From QHXW01 sp963847515 (GTDB lineage: Bacteria > Acidobacteriota > Terriglobia > Bryobacterales > Bryobacteraceae), in contig CAWKAA010000002.1 of assembly GCA_963847515.1 (NCBI GenBank), forward strand, positions 310,001 to 374,000: a stretch of 64,000 nt of DNA. Reading direction: 5' to 3'. The position numbers were made by a program, and so were the translations under genes. A model generated the notes under the pieces. That model worked only from the letters and a program-made list of their open reading frames with translations, searched no databases and was not told the origin of the DNA. Shown in pieces: positions 33,773 to 43,591 of this stretch. Within the stretch, counting starts at the first letter, position 1; each line of letters opens with the position of its first letter.

Positions 33773-35379
33773 GAGATGGGTGATAGAGATTGGATGGCGC
33801 CGTGTTTCGCTCGTAAATTTCGATCACCGGCGCACCCTTTACGATAATCTGCCTCGCCAGCTCATAATTGGGGCCGCGGCGGCGCGCGCGGTTGATGGCG
33901 GTTTGTACCGGATCGCCGCCCTGCACCAGGCCCCATTTTTCCCACAAGCAAAGATCTGGCCGCAACGCAGCAGCTTGCCAGGCAACGCCGTTGTCGCCAG
34001 TGAGGGTATCGCGCAATGGAATTCCCGCTTCACGGAAGACGGCGGTGTAATCGCCGAACGAAGTGAAGATGCCCTCGCCCGAATGATAGCGAGCCCCAAG
34101 GAAGTCAGCGGCTTTCCTGGTCCACGCGCGGCGAGCCACGGAATTGTATTGTGACTCCTTCCATGTGATCCAGGCTTCGGGGTGGGGATTGAGGAGCCAG
34201 GGGGCGATGGCGGCGGCAAGGACAACCAGAGCCGTCAGACCGCTTGCTGACGCGCGCGGCTCGGCTAGCGGTTTCCGAGCTACCAAAGCTACAAGCGCCG
34301 CGCCGCAAAATGACAGCAGCGGCAGCAATGCGAGGCCGTATCGCGTGTTGTAGTAGCCGTGAGGCGGCAGGTAAGGCAAGTGAATCGGCGAGTCGGCGGA
34401 GTGGATGTTCCAGACGTAGAACGCGCCGGGAAGCGATAGCAGCACGAGCGGCCAGAAGGCGCGCTTCCAAAGCGCAGCGAGCACGCCCGCAGCCCCGATG
34501 AAGAACAGCGGAGCTCCGGCACACGCCCGTACGGCCCAACCAAAGTAAATCAGCGCGGTCTGCAAATCTCCGTGGCCCGGGTACGAGAGTCCGCGCTGAA
34601 TGGCTTTGGCGGATGCCGGACCGGAATAAAATTCCCAGACGTTATCGAAAACCCAGGCATTATACGCGAGCCATAGCAGCGGTCCGGCCGAGGCCAGGGC
34701 GCCGAATAAGAATGCCGCGAGGAATTTCCGGCGGCGCGCGATGAGCAGAAAATAGAGTGTCGCGAACGGAATCAGAAACCAGGCGTCATAGCGGGTCAAC
34801 GACCCGATGAAAACCGCAAGTCCGGCACCGGCCACGCTCCCCATCGACTGCGTATCACGGAAGCGGACGGTGAAATAGAGCAGCGCCGCAAGCGAACCGA
34901 AGAAGACAGCCTCTGTCATGGGTATGGAGTGCAAGGTAGAGCGCATTGGGATTAAGAGCGTAGAGCGCCGCTGCCACGGCGCCCGCCAGCGTGCTTTCGA
35001 AGATACGCCGGACCGCGGCAAACAAAAAAATCACGCCGATGGCGAAGAAAACCGCCGGTGGGATCGCGCCGGCGAGCCCGGTCCGCCACAGTGCATCGCT
35101 TCTTACCAGCGGGAGTATCAGCAAATGCAACATCGGCAGCCACGCGGTGCCGAGCTGCTCGTATCCCGGTGTGCGCGAATCGATGATGCGCCGCGCAATG
35201 TTGAGATGCGCTTCGGCATCGCCATAATAGAGAGTCCAGCCCTGGTACGAGCAGAGCCAAAGCGCGCCTCCGCTCAGCAGTGCCGCCAGGAGCGTGACGA
35301 GCACTATCGGCATGGGAGAGAAGCGCGCCCGTGGCTTCTCAGAAATCCGTGAAGGCTTTGAATTCGCGATAGCGGCCAT
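33753..35379 (-). CDS. Membrane glycosyltransferase-like protein (PMT/ArnT-type), frameshifted
   Basis: About 540 residues with 10 or more membrane helices. YYGDAEAHLNIARRIIDSR carries the early acidic residues, GYEQLGTAWLPMLHLL and NPNALYLHSIPMTEAVFF resemble the GT-C family core, and SLTRYDAWFLIPFATLYFLL continues it. The reading frame breaks near 34934: an extra base in gcaagg separates NPNALYL from HSIPMTE. The start could be ATG 35379, overlapping the kinase gene by 41 bases, or ATG 35313. GT-C enzymes transfer sugar from polyprenyl-phosphate carriers on the outer face of the membrane. Acceptor unknown. Confidence 0.75.
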
Positions 35380-36256
35380 TTATTTCATCGCGGGAGAGAT
35401 TGCGAAAGCGGTCCGGTCCGAACCTTTCGCAGCAAAAACTTCCCATCACCGATCCGTGGATTACGGCGCGGCGCAACACCTGGTGGTCGATCTGCTCGGT
35501 GTGCGGGTGGACGCCCTGCTGCGCCAGGTAGCCCATGAACCCCCCGGCAAAACAGTCGCCGGCCCCAGTTGGATCGAAGATGTCCTCAAGAAGAAAGCCG
35601 GGCACAATGAAATGCTGGCTGCCGTGAAACAGGATCGCGCCGTATTCCCCACGCTTGATAACCAGCGTCCGAGGTCCCATGGCGACAATCTTTTCGGCGG
35701 CGCGGCGCAGGTTGTGGTCGCCTGAAAGCATGCGCGCCTCGCTGTCGTTGATCAGCAGAAAATCCCATTGACGAATCGCAGACAGCAGCTCGTCGCGATA
35801 ATCGCGAATCCAGTAGTTCATGGTGTCGCCGCCGATAAAGCGTAAACCGTTCATCTGCGCGCGCACGCTGCGCTGTAACGCCGGCTGGATGTTCCCCAAG
35901 AGGAGATAGGGTGCTGCGCGGTAAGATTCCGGCAGCTTGGGGTTGAAATTCGCGAAGACGTTGAGGTCCGTCACCAGCGTGGTCCGGTCGTTCATATCCG
36001 CCGAATACACGCCGGACCAGAAGAAAGTCTTGCCCGGAACGCGCTCGAGGCCTTCGAGATCGATGCCGCGGCCGGACAGGAGCGCGGCATCCTCTGCAGC
36101 AAAGTCGTCGCCCACCACCGCCACAATCTTTACGCGAGTAAAGAAACTGGCGGCGAGAGCGATATACGTACACGAGCCGCCCAGAATGCGGTCCACTTTC
36201 CCGTGCGGGGTTTCCAGACCATCGTAAGCGACGGAGCCAACAACAACGAGTGACAT
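35339..36256 (-). CDS. PfkB-family carbohydrate/nucleoside kinase
   Basis: 305 residues. LVVVGSVAYDGLETPHGKVD and ILGGSCTYIALAASFF form the N-terminal substrate side. LLINDSEARMLSGDHNL is the NxxE-type segment, LVIKRGEYGAILF follows, and DPTGAGDCFAGGFMGYL is the PfkB signature with the catalytic Asp and anion hole. The family phosphorylates ribose, adenosine, fructose and related sugars; HFIVPGF near the end resembles adenosine-kinase-like members. It starts a same-strand set with the glycosyltransferase and dapF. The short-repeat island at 36271 lies just upstream of its start. Confidence 0.85.
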   Translation of the reverse strand: MSLVVVGSVAYDGLETPHGKVDRILGGSCTYIALAASFFTRVKIVAVVGDDFAAEDAALLSGRGIDLEGLERVPGKTFFWSGVYSADMNDRTTLVTDLNVFANFNPKLPESYRAAPYLLLGNIQPALQRSVRAQMNGLRFIGGDTMNYWIRDYRDELLSAIRQWDFLLINDSEARMLSGDHNLRRAAEKIVAMGPRTLVIKRGEYGAILFHGSQHFIVPGFLLEDIFDPTGAGDCFAGGFMGYLAQQGVHPHTEQIDHQVLRRAVIHGSVMGSFCCERFGPDRFRNLSRDEINGRYREFKAFTDF

Positions 36257-36270
36257 CGTCCGATTGTAAA

Positions 36271-36414
36271 CAGGTTTCAGGTGCCAGGTGCTAGGTGTCA
36301 GGTGCTAGGTTTCAGGTTTCAGGTGTCAGCACGCCTTGCGCCGGTCGAGACCACAGGGCATTGTCGGTCTGGTCGGCGTTCCCTAACACCTAACACCTGG
36401 AACCTGGCACCTGC
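36271..36414. repeat. Second island of AGGTGTC-type repeats, facing arms
   Basis: Tandem caggtttcaggtgccaggtgctaggtg units (36271-36328) face inverted cctaacacctaacacctgga and cctggcacctg units (36381-36414). About 50 unrelated bases lie between the arms. The same units occur at 22475-22577. The island separates two divergent genes. Confidence 0.85.
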
Positions 36415-36427
36415 TACATTCAATTCC

Positions 36428-37516
36428 ATGAAATCACGAAGAGAATTTCTGAGCCAGACAGCGGCGGCACTGGCGGCTGCCGCACCGCTTCGCGCGGCGG
36501 GCGAATACAAAATGGCCATTGTCGGTCTGGTTCATGCGCATGTCTGGGGACATCTGGGCACCGTACTCAAGGGTGAACAGGCGAAGCTGGTGGGCATCGC
36601 TGAAACGGTACCGGAACTTATCGCTGAAGCCAAGAAGCGGGGCGCCTCCGACGTTCCCATCTTCAGCGATTACCACAAAATGCTGGATGAATTGCGGCCC
36701 GATTTCGTGTGGGCATTCGTGGAAAACAACCGCCATCTCGAAATCGTGGAAGCTTGTGCACCCAAGAAGATTCACGTGATCTTTGAGAAACCACTGGCGG
36801 CGACTTATGCCGATGCGCTGGCCATTCACCGCCTGGCGCGGGAGCACGCCATCCACGTGATGACCAATTACCAGATGGCCTGGTGGCCCGCAAATTATGC
36901 CGCAAAGGCGCGCGTGGACGCCGGCGACCTGGGGCAAGTATGGCGACTGCGGGGCATTGTGGGGCACGGTGGGCCGGGATCGTCCGAGGGTCTAAACAAG
37001 TATTTCTTTGATTGGCTGACCGACCCGGTAAAAAACGGCGCCGGGGCCCTGATGGACTTTGGCTGCTACAACGCGCTGTGGTCATTATGGTATTTTGGGC
37101 GACCGGAAAAAGTTTACGCGCAAGTCAACCATTTGCGGCCGCAGACTTTTCCGAAAGTGGAAGACAATGCCGACCTGGTGCTCTCGTATCCGAAAAGCGT
37201 GGGAATCTTTGAAGGAAGCTGGGATCTGCCGCGCGGCTTTCAAGACCTGGAAATCTTCGGATTGAAGGGCAGCCTTTACATGAAAAATGGCAGCGTGGAG
37301 TTCCGTGCCGGCCGCGCATCCGAGCCGATGGAACTCCCGCCGCTTCCGCCCGAGCGCGCCGAGCCGATTGCGTGCCTGGTGAACTCGATCAAAACAGGGA
37401 AGCCCATCGACGGCCTCACGGCGCTCGAGATCAACGTCGGCGTGGTCGAGATCATCGAAGCCGCTAAAATGTCCGTCGCCAGTGGAAATGCGGTGGGTCT
37501 GCCGCTGAAAACGTAG
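36428..37516 (+). CDS. Gfo/Idh/MocA-family oxidoreductase with Tat signal
   Basis: About 362 residues from ATG 36428. MKSRREFLSQTAAALAAAAP is a twin-arginine signal (RREFL), so the protein is exported folded with its cofactor. The Rossmann part (KMAIVGLVHAHVWGHLGTVL) lacks a textbook GxGxxG. VIFEKPLAATYADALAIH contains the conserved EKP. Later segments (GAGALMDFGCYNALWSLWYF, DNADLVLSYPKSVGIFEGSW) belong to the C-terminal substrate domain. Such secreted oxidoreductases act on sugars or sugar acids outside the cytoplasm. The substrate is unknown. It ends three bases before the convergent DUF1015 gene. Confidence 0.85.
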   Translation: MKSRREFLSQTAAALAAAAPLRAAGEYKMAIVGLVHAHVWGHLGTVLKGEQAKLVGIAETVPELIAEAKKRGASDVPIFSDYHKMLDELRPDFVWAFVENNRHLEIVEACAPKKIHVIFEKPLAATYADALAIHRLAREHAIHVMTNYQMAWWPANYAAKARVDAGDLGQVWRLRGIVGHGGPGSSEGLNKYFFDWLTDPVKNGAGALMDFGCYNALWSLWYFGRPEKVYAQVNHLRPQTFPKVEDNADLVLSYPKSVGIFEGSWDLPRGFQDLEIFGLKGSLYMKNGSVEFRAGRASEPMELPPLPPERAEPIACLVNSIKTGKPIDGLTALEINVGVVEIIEAAKMSVASGNAVGLPLKT

Positions 37517-37519
37517 CGG

Positions 37520-38758
37520 CTATTCGTCCAGTTTGTAAATCGTCAAACCCGACAGGAGCTTGGGATAGAAATCGGTGGATTTCTGCGGCATGACGCCGCC
37601 GGAAAAGGAGATGTCCGCCACGTCCTCTATGGCCGTCGGCCGCAGCAGAAATGCGATTTGGGCTTCTCCGCGACGCGCGGCCTCAATAGCTTTGTCGAGC
37701 CCGCGAACATAGCGCAGATTCTTTTCGGCGCGCACGGCTTCCTCGCTGATGCCGAGTACGTTGCCAAGCAGCATTTCGTGCAGAATAGGAACGTCGAGTT
37801 TGTTCGAAGGATGGCGCAGTTGCAGCAGATAGAGCCGGTCGCCGATGGCTGCTCCAATAGCCCCTCGTGCCGCGCCATTCCACCGGCTCTGCAGTTGTCC
37901 CGGCGAGTTGACCTCCTCCATCTGAAACGTCTTACGGACGCCCGTAAGAAATGAAGCGGCTTCGAAGTTGGCTAGCCCGCTGACTAGTCTATGAGTTGCG
38001 AGAATCTTCAAGCCGGGTGAATGCATATTCACGAACGTCATCATGACGCGCGAGGCGACCGGCAATCCTGGATTTTCGTTGCGAAAAGCCAGAGCGGTTT
38101 CGTAACGGTGATGGCCGTCGGCGATCAGCAGCTTCTTGTCGGCCATGAGGCCCGCGACGGCGGAAACACGCGCGGGATCGGAGATCCTCCAGAGGCGGTG
38201 CTCGGCGCCATATTCGTCAATCACAGCCTGGTCCGCAGGCGCTTGGGAACATTCTTCGAGCACGCGATCCACTTCACGCGCGGGATCCGGATAGAGCATG
38301 AAAATCTGTCCGAAATGCGCGTGCGTATGGCGAAGTAATTCGAGCCGGTCCTGCTTGGGGCCGGAAAGCGTCTGCTCGTGGCGGTACACAATGCCCGCGC
38401 TATAGTCCTCCACGGCTCCAAGCCCGATGAACCCACGTCGGGACAGCCGCTCGCCCGTATCCGGAACGCAGAAGTCCTGAAAGTAGGCAAACAGGCAGGG
38501 CTGAGACTCGCGCACCAACAGGCCGCGGGAAATCCAATCGTTCAAGTAACCGGCGGCTCGCGTGTAGATGTTGACCGCGGAGTCATCCGACGGCAGGCGC
38601 TCGCCCAGGATAATGCGAACCAAGTTATGCGGGTTTAGCCCGAGGTACCGCGCACGCATCTCTGGTGAGATCTTGTCGTATGGCTGCGTGACGAGATCGG
38701 AAATCCGGCCTGCCCGAGGGCTGTAGCGGTAGGGTCGGAAAGGGAAAATCTGAGCCAT
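37520..38758 (-). CDS. DUF1015 family protein
   Basis: 412 residues covering a DUF1015 domain: FPFRPYRYSPRAGRISDLVT, QPYDKISPEMRARYLGLNPH, FIGLGAVEDYSAGIVYRHEQ and KLLIADGHHRYETALAFRNE with the His-His-Arg-Tyr-Glu motif, ending GGVMPQKSTDFYPKL. It is a cytosolic protein with a conserved polar motif that suggests an enzyme. Family members in bacteria and archaea are often near serine or phosphoglycerate metabolism, but the reaction is not established. It is divergent from rfbD across a ~230-base region in which I see no gene. Confidence 0.85.
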   Translation of the reverse strand: MAQIFPFRPYRYSPRAGRISDLVTQPYDKISPEMRARYLGLNPHNLVRIILGERLPSDDSAVNIYTRAAGYLNDWISRGLLVRESQPCLFAYFQDFCVPDTGERLSRRGFIGLGAVEDYSAGIVYRHEQTLSGPKQDRLELLRHTHAHFGQIFMLYPDPAREVDRVLEECSQAPADQAVIDEYGAEHRLWRISDPARVSAVAGLMADKKLLIADGHHRYETALAFRNENPGLPVASRVMMTFVNMHSPGLKILATHRLVSGLANFEAASFLTGVRKTFQMEEVNSPGQLQSRWNGAARGAIGAAIGDRLYLLQLRHPSNKLDVPILHEMLLGNVLGISEEAVRAEKNLRYVRGLDKAIEAARRGEAQIAFLLRPTAIEDVADISFSGGVMPQKSTDFYPKLLSGLTIYKLDE

Positions 38759-38992
38759 GTGGGGAGTTTTTTAGGATAACAGATGTACGCAACACTGCTC
38801 CAAAGCAGTCCTCTCCAGCAACTATCAGCACACCTCGACTTCGGCCAACGGCGCCGTGGGATCGCTGATTGTACCCATTGGCCAGGCGCGGAAATCAAAG
38901 GGCAACGCAGAATGACGCGCCGCCATCACATTGACGCCGCTTATCGAACGATAACAACCGTCAGGCGCGCGGTTTGCGCTATGCTCGTTTTT

Positions 38993-39880
38993 ATGGCCCA
39001 TAGGGCGGCGGTATTCGGTTGTTCCGGTCAGCTTGGGATTGAACTGGTTCGCGAATTGAAAGCACGCGGTTACCAGGTGGTTGGCTGGGAACGCGCCGCG
39101 GTGGATATTTCGGACGGCGAGAAGGTCGAACGAGTTCTAGCTGGGGTCGACCCCAGCATGGTTTTCAATGCCGCGGCGTACAATCAGGTGGATGTTGCGG
39201 AAAGAGAGCCGCAAGCCGCTTATCAAGCCAACGCATTGGGTGTACGGAATCTGGCACTGGCCTGCCGGCAGATCGACGCACAGTTTGTGCACTTCTCGAC
39301 TGACTACGTTTTCGATGGTACAGCAAAGCAACCTTACCGGGAAGCCGACCTACCGCATCCGCTCGGCGCCTACGCGGTCTCAAAACTCGCCGGGGAGCTA
39401 TATGCGCAGGCTTATCTGAAGCAGCCGCTAATCGTGCGCACTTGCGGCGTCTTCGGCCCAGGCGGGCTGACCACGAACCGCGGCAATTTCGTGGAATTCA
39501 TGCTGCGCCGCGCCGCGGACGGCCAACCGATCCGCGTGGTGGAAGACCACATTGGCTCTCCCACTTATGCGCCGTTGCTGGCGGCGCGCACCATCGATCT
39601 GGTGGAGAGGAATCAGCACGGTATGTTTCATATCGGGGGCGGCCAGCCCCTCTCCTGGTTTAATTTCGCGAAACTGATCTTCGAGGCCGCTGGGCTACAT
39701 CCATCGCTCCAGGCGACCAATGAGCGCGAATACCGCACGCCGGCGCACCGGCCGAAATACTCGGCGCTCTCCAATGAAAAGATGGAGCGCGCAGGCCTCG
39801 CTCCCATGCCCCCGCTGGCCGAATGCGTGAAAACGTATCTGGCCGTGCGCGAAACCATGTTGCATCCGGCGAAGGTATAG
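38993..39880 (+). CDS. rfbD: dTDP-4-dehydrorhamnose reductase
   Basis: 295 residues from ATG 38993; ATG 38981 is possible. RAAVFGCSGQLGIELVREL is the NADPH loop. VFNAAAYNQVDVAEREPQAA is the family's typical Asn-Ala-Ala-Ala-Tyr segment. FVHFSTDYVFDGTAKQPYRE has the catalytic Thr/Asp region and YAVSKLAGE the Tyr-x3-Lys pair. DTDP-4-keto-L-rhamnose is reduced to dTDP-L-rhamnose for surface polysaccharide. The other rhamnose genes are not in this window. It is followed after four bases by the DUF1592 gene, so it may be transcribed with it even though the functions differ. Confidence 0.9.
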   Translation: MAHRAAVFGCSGQLGIELVRELKARGYQVVGWERAAVDISDGEKVERVLAGVDPSMVFNAAAYNQVDVAEREPQAAYQANALGVRNLALACRQIDAQFVHFSTDYVFDGTAKQPYREADLPHPLGAYAVSKLAGELYAQAYLKQPLIVRTCGVFGPGGLTTNRGNFVEFMLRRAADGQPIRVVEDHIGSPTYAPLLAARTIDLVERNQHGMFHIGGGQPLSWFNFAKLIFEAAGLHPSLQATNEREYRTPAHRPKYSALSNEKMERAGLAPMPPLAECVKTYLAVRETMLHPAKV

Positions 39881-39884
39881 CTTC

Positions 39885-42209
39885 ATGGCGCATCGACTAC
39901 TTGTCATCCTGGGTGTGCTGCCCTGGGCGTGTCTAGGGAGCAATTCGTCTTTTGAAAAGACGGTCCAGCCTTTTTTGAAAACCAACTGCTTTCTCTGCCA
40001 CAACGCGAAGATGAAAGTGGGCGGCCTTAGTCTTGACGGCTATACCAACACGCGCACGGCCCTGCAAAATCGCGAGGTCTGGGAAAAGGTCATGCAGAAG
40101 CTGCGGACCGGCCAGATGCCGCCAAAGGGACGGCCAGTGCCCGAGCCCGAGCAGGTTGCGAAGGTGACGCACTGGTTTGAGATAGAGTTCGCACGGATGG
40201 ACCGTAGCCTGAAACCGGATCCGGGCCGCGTCACGGCGCGCCGCCTGAACCGCGTGGAATACAACAACACGGTTCGCGATCTGACAGGCGTCGATTTCAA
40301 GGCCGCCGCAGATTTTCCGCCGGATGATTCCGGCTACGGATTCGACAACAATGGCGATGTCCTTTCGTTATCGCCGGTCTTAATGGAGAAATACCTGGCG
40401 GCGGCCGAAAAGATCGCCCGCCAAGCCATCGTCGCGGATCCTCCGCCCAAGCCCACGCGAGAGAAGATCGAGCACACGCCGGTGGCTCCGGAAGAATCCC
40501 CTGCGCGGGATCTGACGCGAAGACACCAGTTCCCGGTGGAAGGCGATTACGTGGTCAGAGGGGCGATCGGCGGCCGCCGTGACGCCTTGATCATCACTCT
40601 ATGGCTGGATGGGCACGAGATCCAGACTGCTGAGGTGACTACCGTGGATGAGGCCCCCCGAGTCGCCGAAGTGCGCCTGCATGTGACGGCCGGCGAGCAC
40701 GAATTGAAAGCCACGATCGCGCATGACAACTCGCGCCCGGACGCGCCCCCCGACCCCGACGAGGAAAACCCGAAGGACAAGAAGAAGAAACCACCGGTAC
40801 GCAATCCATATGTCGATCGCCTTGAGATTGCCGGGCCTTACAACCCGCACGATCGCCCGCTCACCGAAAGCCACAGGCGAATCTTCATCTGTGGCCATGC
40901 GAATGGCCGGCACCGACCGGAATGCGTGCGCCTCATCGTGGCCGAGCTTGCGCGGAGGGCCTACCGGCGGCCGGTGGACAACGAGGAAATCGACGGCCTA
41001 ACGCGATTTGTAGGCATGGCGCAGCAGCAAGGCGATTCCTTCGAGCAGGGCGTGCGCGTGGCGCTTGAAGCCATACTGGTCTCCCCGCACTTCCTGTTCC
41101 GCATCGAGAGCGATCGCGACCCCAACAACGCGGCGGCCTCGCATCGCGTCGACGATTATGAGCTGGCCTCGCGCCTCTCTTATTTTCTCTGGAGCACCAT
41201 GCCGGACGAAGAGCTGTTCCTTCTGGCAGGGGAGCGGAAACTGCACAAACCCGAGGTTCTGGCCGCGCAGGCACGGCGGATGCTTTTGCATCCGAAGTCT
41301 TCCGCGCTGGTGGATAATTTCGCGGGCCAGTGGCTGGAACTTCGGAATCTGGACAGCTTCAAGCCCGATCCTGAGCGGTTTCCCGAGTTCGATGAGGATC
41401 TCCGAAACGCCATGCGCCAGGAGACGCGGCTGTTCTTTGAGGCCGTCATTCATGAGGATCGCAGCATCCTGGATTTCATCGATGGCAAGTACACGTTCCT
41501 GAACGAGCGCCTGGCAAAATACTATGGAATTCCGGGTGTAACGGGAAAGGAATTCCGCCGGGTGGCCTTGAGCGGCGATGAGCGCAGCGGCGTGCTGACG
41601 CAGGCCAGCGTGCTCATGGTCTCGTCCTATCCGACCAGAACTTCTCCGGTGCTGCGCGGTAAATGGATTCTGGAGAACTTTCTGAACGACCCGCCTCCGC
41701 CACCGCCGCCCGGCGTTCCAAACCTGAATGAGTCCGCCATCGGCACTACGGCATCGCTCAGGCAGCAGCTGGAACAACATCGCGCGAATCCGGCATGCGC
41801 GGTTTGCCATACGCGCATGGACCCGCTGGGACTGGGTTTGGAGAACTACGATGCCGTGGGCCGGTGGCGCACAAAGGATGGAAAGTTTGACATTGATTCC
41901 GCCGGTACGCTGCCCGGCGGCCGCAATTTCCGGGGCCCAGCGGAGCTCAAAGAGATTTTAAAATCTGATCGCGACGCGTTCGCGCATTGCCTGACTGAGA
42001 AGATGCTCACCTATGCACTGGGCCGGGGACTGGAACGCTACGACCGGCTTGCTGTAAACTTGATATGTCAGCGGTTGGCGGCCAGCGACTTCCGGTTCTC
42101 CCAGCTCGTGCGGGGGATTGTCCAAAGCGTGCCTTTTGAAATGCGCCACGGCGAAGCTCCGGGCCGCACGCCGCAACAGACAATCGCTTTCTCCGGAGGA
42201 AAGCCATGA
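39885..42209 (+). CDS. Secreted cytochrome-type DUF1587/DUF1592/DUF1588/DUF1585 protein
   Basis: 774 residues. The signal peptide (LLVILGVLPWACLG) is followed by a PSD1-type heme c site CFLCH near residue 36. The domain order is the planctomycete/acidobacterial set: DUF1587 (RRLNRVEYNNTVRDLTGVDF), a sugar-binding-like insert (~200-290), DUF1595 (VAELARRAYRRPVDNEEI), DUF1592 (~385-520), DUF1588 (SVLMVSSYPTRTSPVLRGKW) and DUF1585 (~670-745). A second CxxCH is CAVCH near 645. The combination suggests an oxidoreductase acting on polysaccharide or organic polymers outside the membrane. The exact reaction is unknown. The stop overlaps the DUF1552 start by ATGA. Confidence 0.9.
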   Translation: MAHRLLVILGVLPWACLGSNSSFEKTVQPFLKTNCFLCHNAKMKVGGLSLDGYTNTRTALQNREVWEKVMQKLRTGQMPPKGRPVPEPEQVAKVTHWFEIEFARMDRSLKPDPGRVTARRLNRVEYNNTVRDLTGVDFKAAADFPPDDSGYGFDNNGDVLSLSPVLMEKYLAAAEKIARQAIVADPPPKPTREKIEHTPVAPEESPARDLTRRHQFPVEGDYVVRGAIGGRRDALIITLWLDGHEIQTAEVTTVDEAPRVAEVRLHVTAGEHELKATIAHDNSRPDAPPDPDEENPKDKKKKPPVRNPYVDRLEIAGPYNPHDRPLTESHRRIFICGHANGRHRPECVRLIVAELARRAYRRPVDNEEIDGLTRFVGMAQQQGDSFEQGVRVALEAILVSPHFLFRIESDRDPNNAAASHRVDDYELASRLSYFLWSTMPDEELFLLAGERKLHKPEVLAAQARRMLLHPKSSALVDNFAGQWLELRNLDSFKPDPERFPEFDEDLRNAMRQETRLFFEAVIHEDRSILDFIDGKYTFLNERLAKYYGIPGVTGKEFRRVALSGDERSGVLTQASVLMVSSYPTRTSPVLRGKWILENFLNDPPPPPPPGVPNLNESAIGTTASLRQQLEQHRANPACAVCHTRMDPLGLGLENYDAVGRWRTKDGKFDIDSAGTLPGGRNFRGPAELKEILKSDRDAFAHCLTEKMLTYALGRGLERYDRLAVNLICQRLAASDFRFSQLVRGIVQSVPFEMRHGEAPGRTPQQTIAFSGGKP

Positions 42210-43555
42210 TCACCGGGAAGCACCTGGCGCGCCGCACCTTTCTGCGAGGCATGAGCACGGCGATTGCCTTGCCGCTGCTGGATGCGATGACGCCTGCGTT
42301 CGCCGCCGCCACGCGCTTCACCGCGAACGCGCCGCGCCGCATGGCATTCGTCTATGTGCCCAATGGCATCATCATGAAGGATTGGACCCCCGCTGTGGCG
42401 GGCAGCGATTTTGAATTTTCGCGCATTCTTAAACCGCTCGAACCCTACCGCCAGAACTTGATGGTGCTCTCCGGTCTGACGCACAATACGGGGCGCGCGC
42501 TGGGTGATGGTCCCGGCGATCATGCACGCGCCGCCGCAACCTTTCTGACCGGCGTGCATCCGAAGAAGACCGCTGGCGCCGACATTCACTCAGGAATTTC
42601 CGTTGACCAGATTGCGGCCCAGAAGATTGGCAGCGCGACGCGTCTGGCTTCGCTCGAACTAGGTTGCGAAGACGGACGGCTGGTGGGCAACTGCGATTCC
42701 GGATACAGTTGCGCATACAGCAACAGCATTTCCTGGCGCACGACGGCCACGCCCATGCCGCCGGAGGTGAACCCGCGCGCAGCTTTCGAGCGCCTCTTCG
42801 GCGATGCCAGCGAGACGCCCGAAGCCCGCGCCAAGCGCCTCAGCTACAACAAGAGCATTCTCGATTTCGTTTCAGAAGACACGCGGCGCCTCCAGGGCGA
42901 CCTGGGCAAGACCGACCGCCGCAAGTTGGACGAATACCTGGACGCGGTTCGTGAAATCGAGCGGCGCATCGAGATGGCCGAGCACGATTCCAAGCAATTC
43001 ACGCCCAACATGGAAGAACCCGCCGGCGTTCCGGTGGAGTTCTCGGACCATGTGAAGCTGATGTTCGACCTGATGACGTTGGCTTTCCAAGCCGATGTGA
43101 CGCGCATCTCGACCTTCATGATCTGCCGAGAAGGCAGCACGCGCACCTACCGCGAGATCGGCGTGAACGATGCGCACCACCCTCTCACGCATCACCGCAA
43201 CAACCCGGAGTGGATCGAGAAGGTGGCAAAGATCAACTGCTTCCACCTGGAACAGTTCGCCTATTTCGTGGACAAGCTCAAATCCACGCCGGACGGCGAC
43301 GCAACTCTCCTCGACCGCGTGATGGTGGTGTACGGCAGCGGTCTGGCGGACGGAAACCAGCACACGCACAACGATCTGCCAGTGGTATTGGCGGGCGCGG
43401 GCAATGGCGCGCTTCGGCCGGGCCGCCACGTGCAGTACGCTAACGAAACGCCCATGACCAATCTGTATGTCGCGATGCTGGACCATATGGGAATCACGCC
43501 GGAGAGCATTGGCGACAGCACGGGCGAGTTGGAACATCTGACGGATCTCAGCTGA
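42206..43555 (+). CDS. DUF1552 protein with Tat signal
   Basis: 449 residues. The N-terminus ARRTFLRGMSTAIALPLLDA is a twin-arginine signal, so the protein is exported folded. Conserved DUF1552 segments follow: PRRMAFVYVPNGIIMKDWTP, NLMVLSGLTHNTGRALGDGP with GDHARAAATFLTGVHPKKT, SLELGCEDGRLVGNCDSGYS and MVVYGSGLADGNQHTHNDLP. The family resembles the alkaline-phosphatase superfamily proteins called DUF1501. It almost always pairs with the DUF1592 cytochrome, as here with a four-base overlap. The two probably form one periplasmic system; the substrate is not established. Confidence 0.9.
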   Translation: MITGKHLARRTFLRGMSTAIALPLLDAMTPAFAAATRFTANAPRRMAFVYVPNGIIMKDWTPAVAGSDFEFSRILKPLEPYRQNLMVLSGLTHNTGRALGDGPGDHARAAATFLTGVHPKKTAGADIHSGISVDQIAAQKIGSATRLASLELGCEDGRLVGNCDSGYSCAYSNSISWRTTATPMPPEVNPRAAFERLFGDASETPEARAKRLSYNKSILDFVSEDTRRLQGDLGKTDRRKLDEYLDAVREIERRIEMAEHDSKQFTPNMEEPAGVPVEFSDHVKLMFDLMTLAFQADVTRISTFMICREGSTRTYREIGVNDAHHPLTHHRNNPEWIEKVAKINCFHLEQFAYFVDKLKSTPDGDATLLDRVMVVYGSGLADGNQHTHNDLPVVLAGAGNGALRPGRHVQYANETPMTNLYVAMLDHMGITPESIGDSTGELEHLTDLS

Positions 43556-43591
43556 AGGCGCCGCTTCCTTTGGTCGCCGCTCGGTTAGACG

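Noticed and set aside
42872..43537. Antisense open frame in the DUF1552 gene
   Set aside because: High-GC shadow; no independent coding signal.
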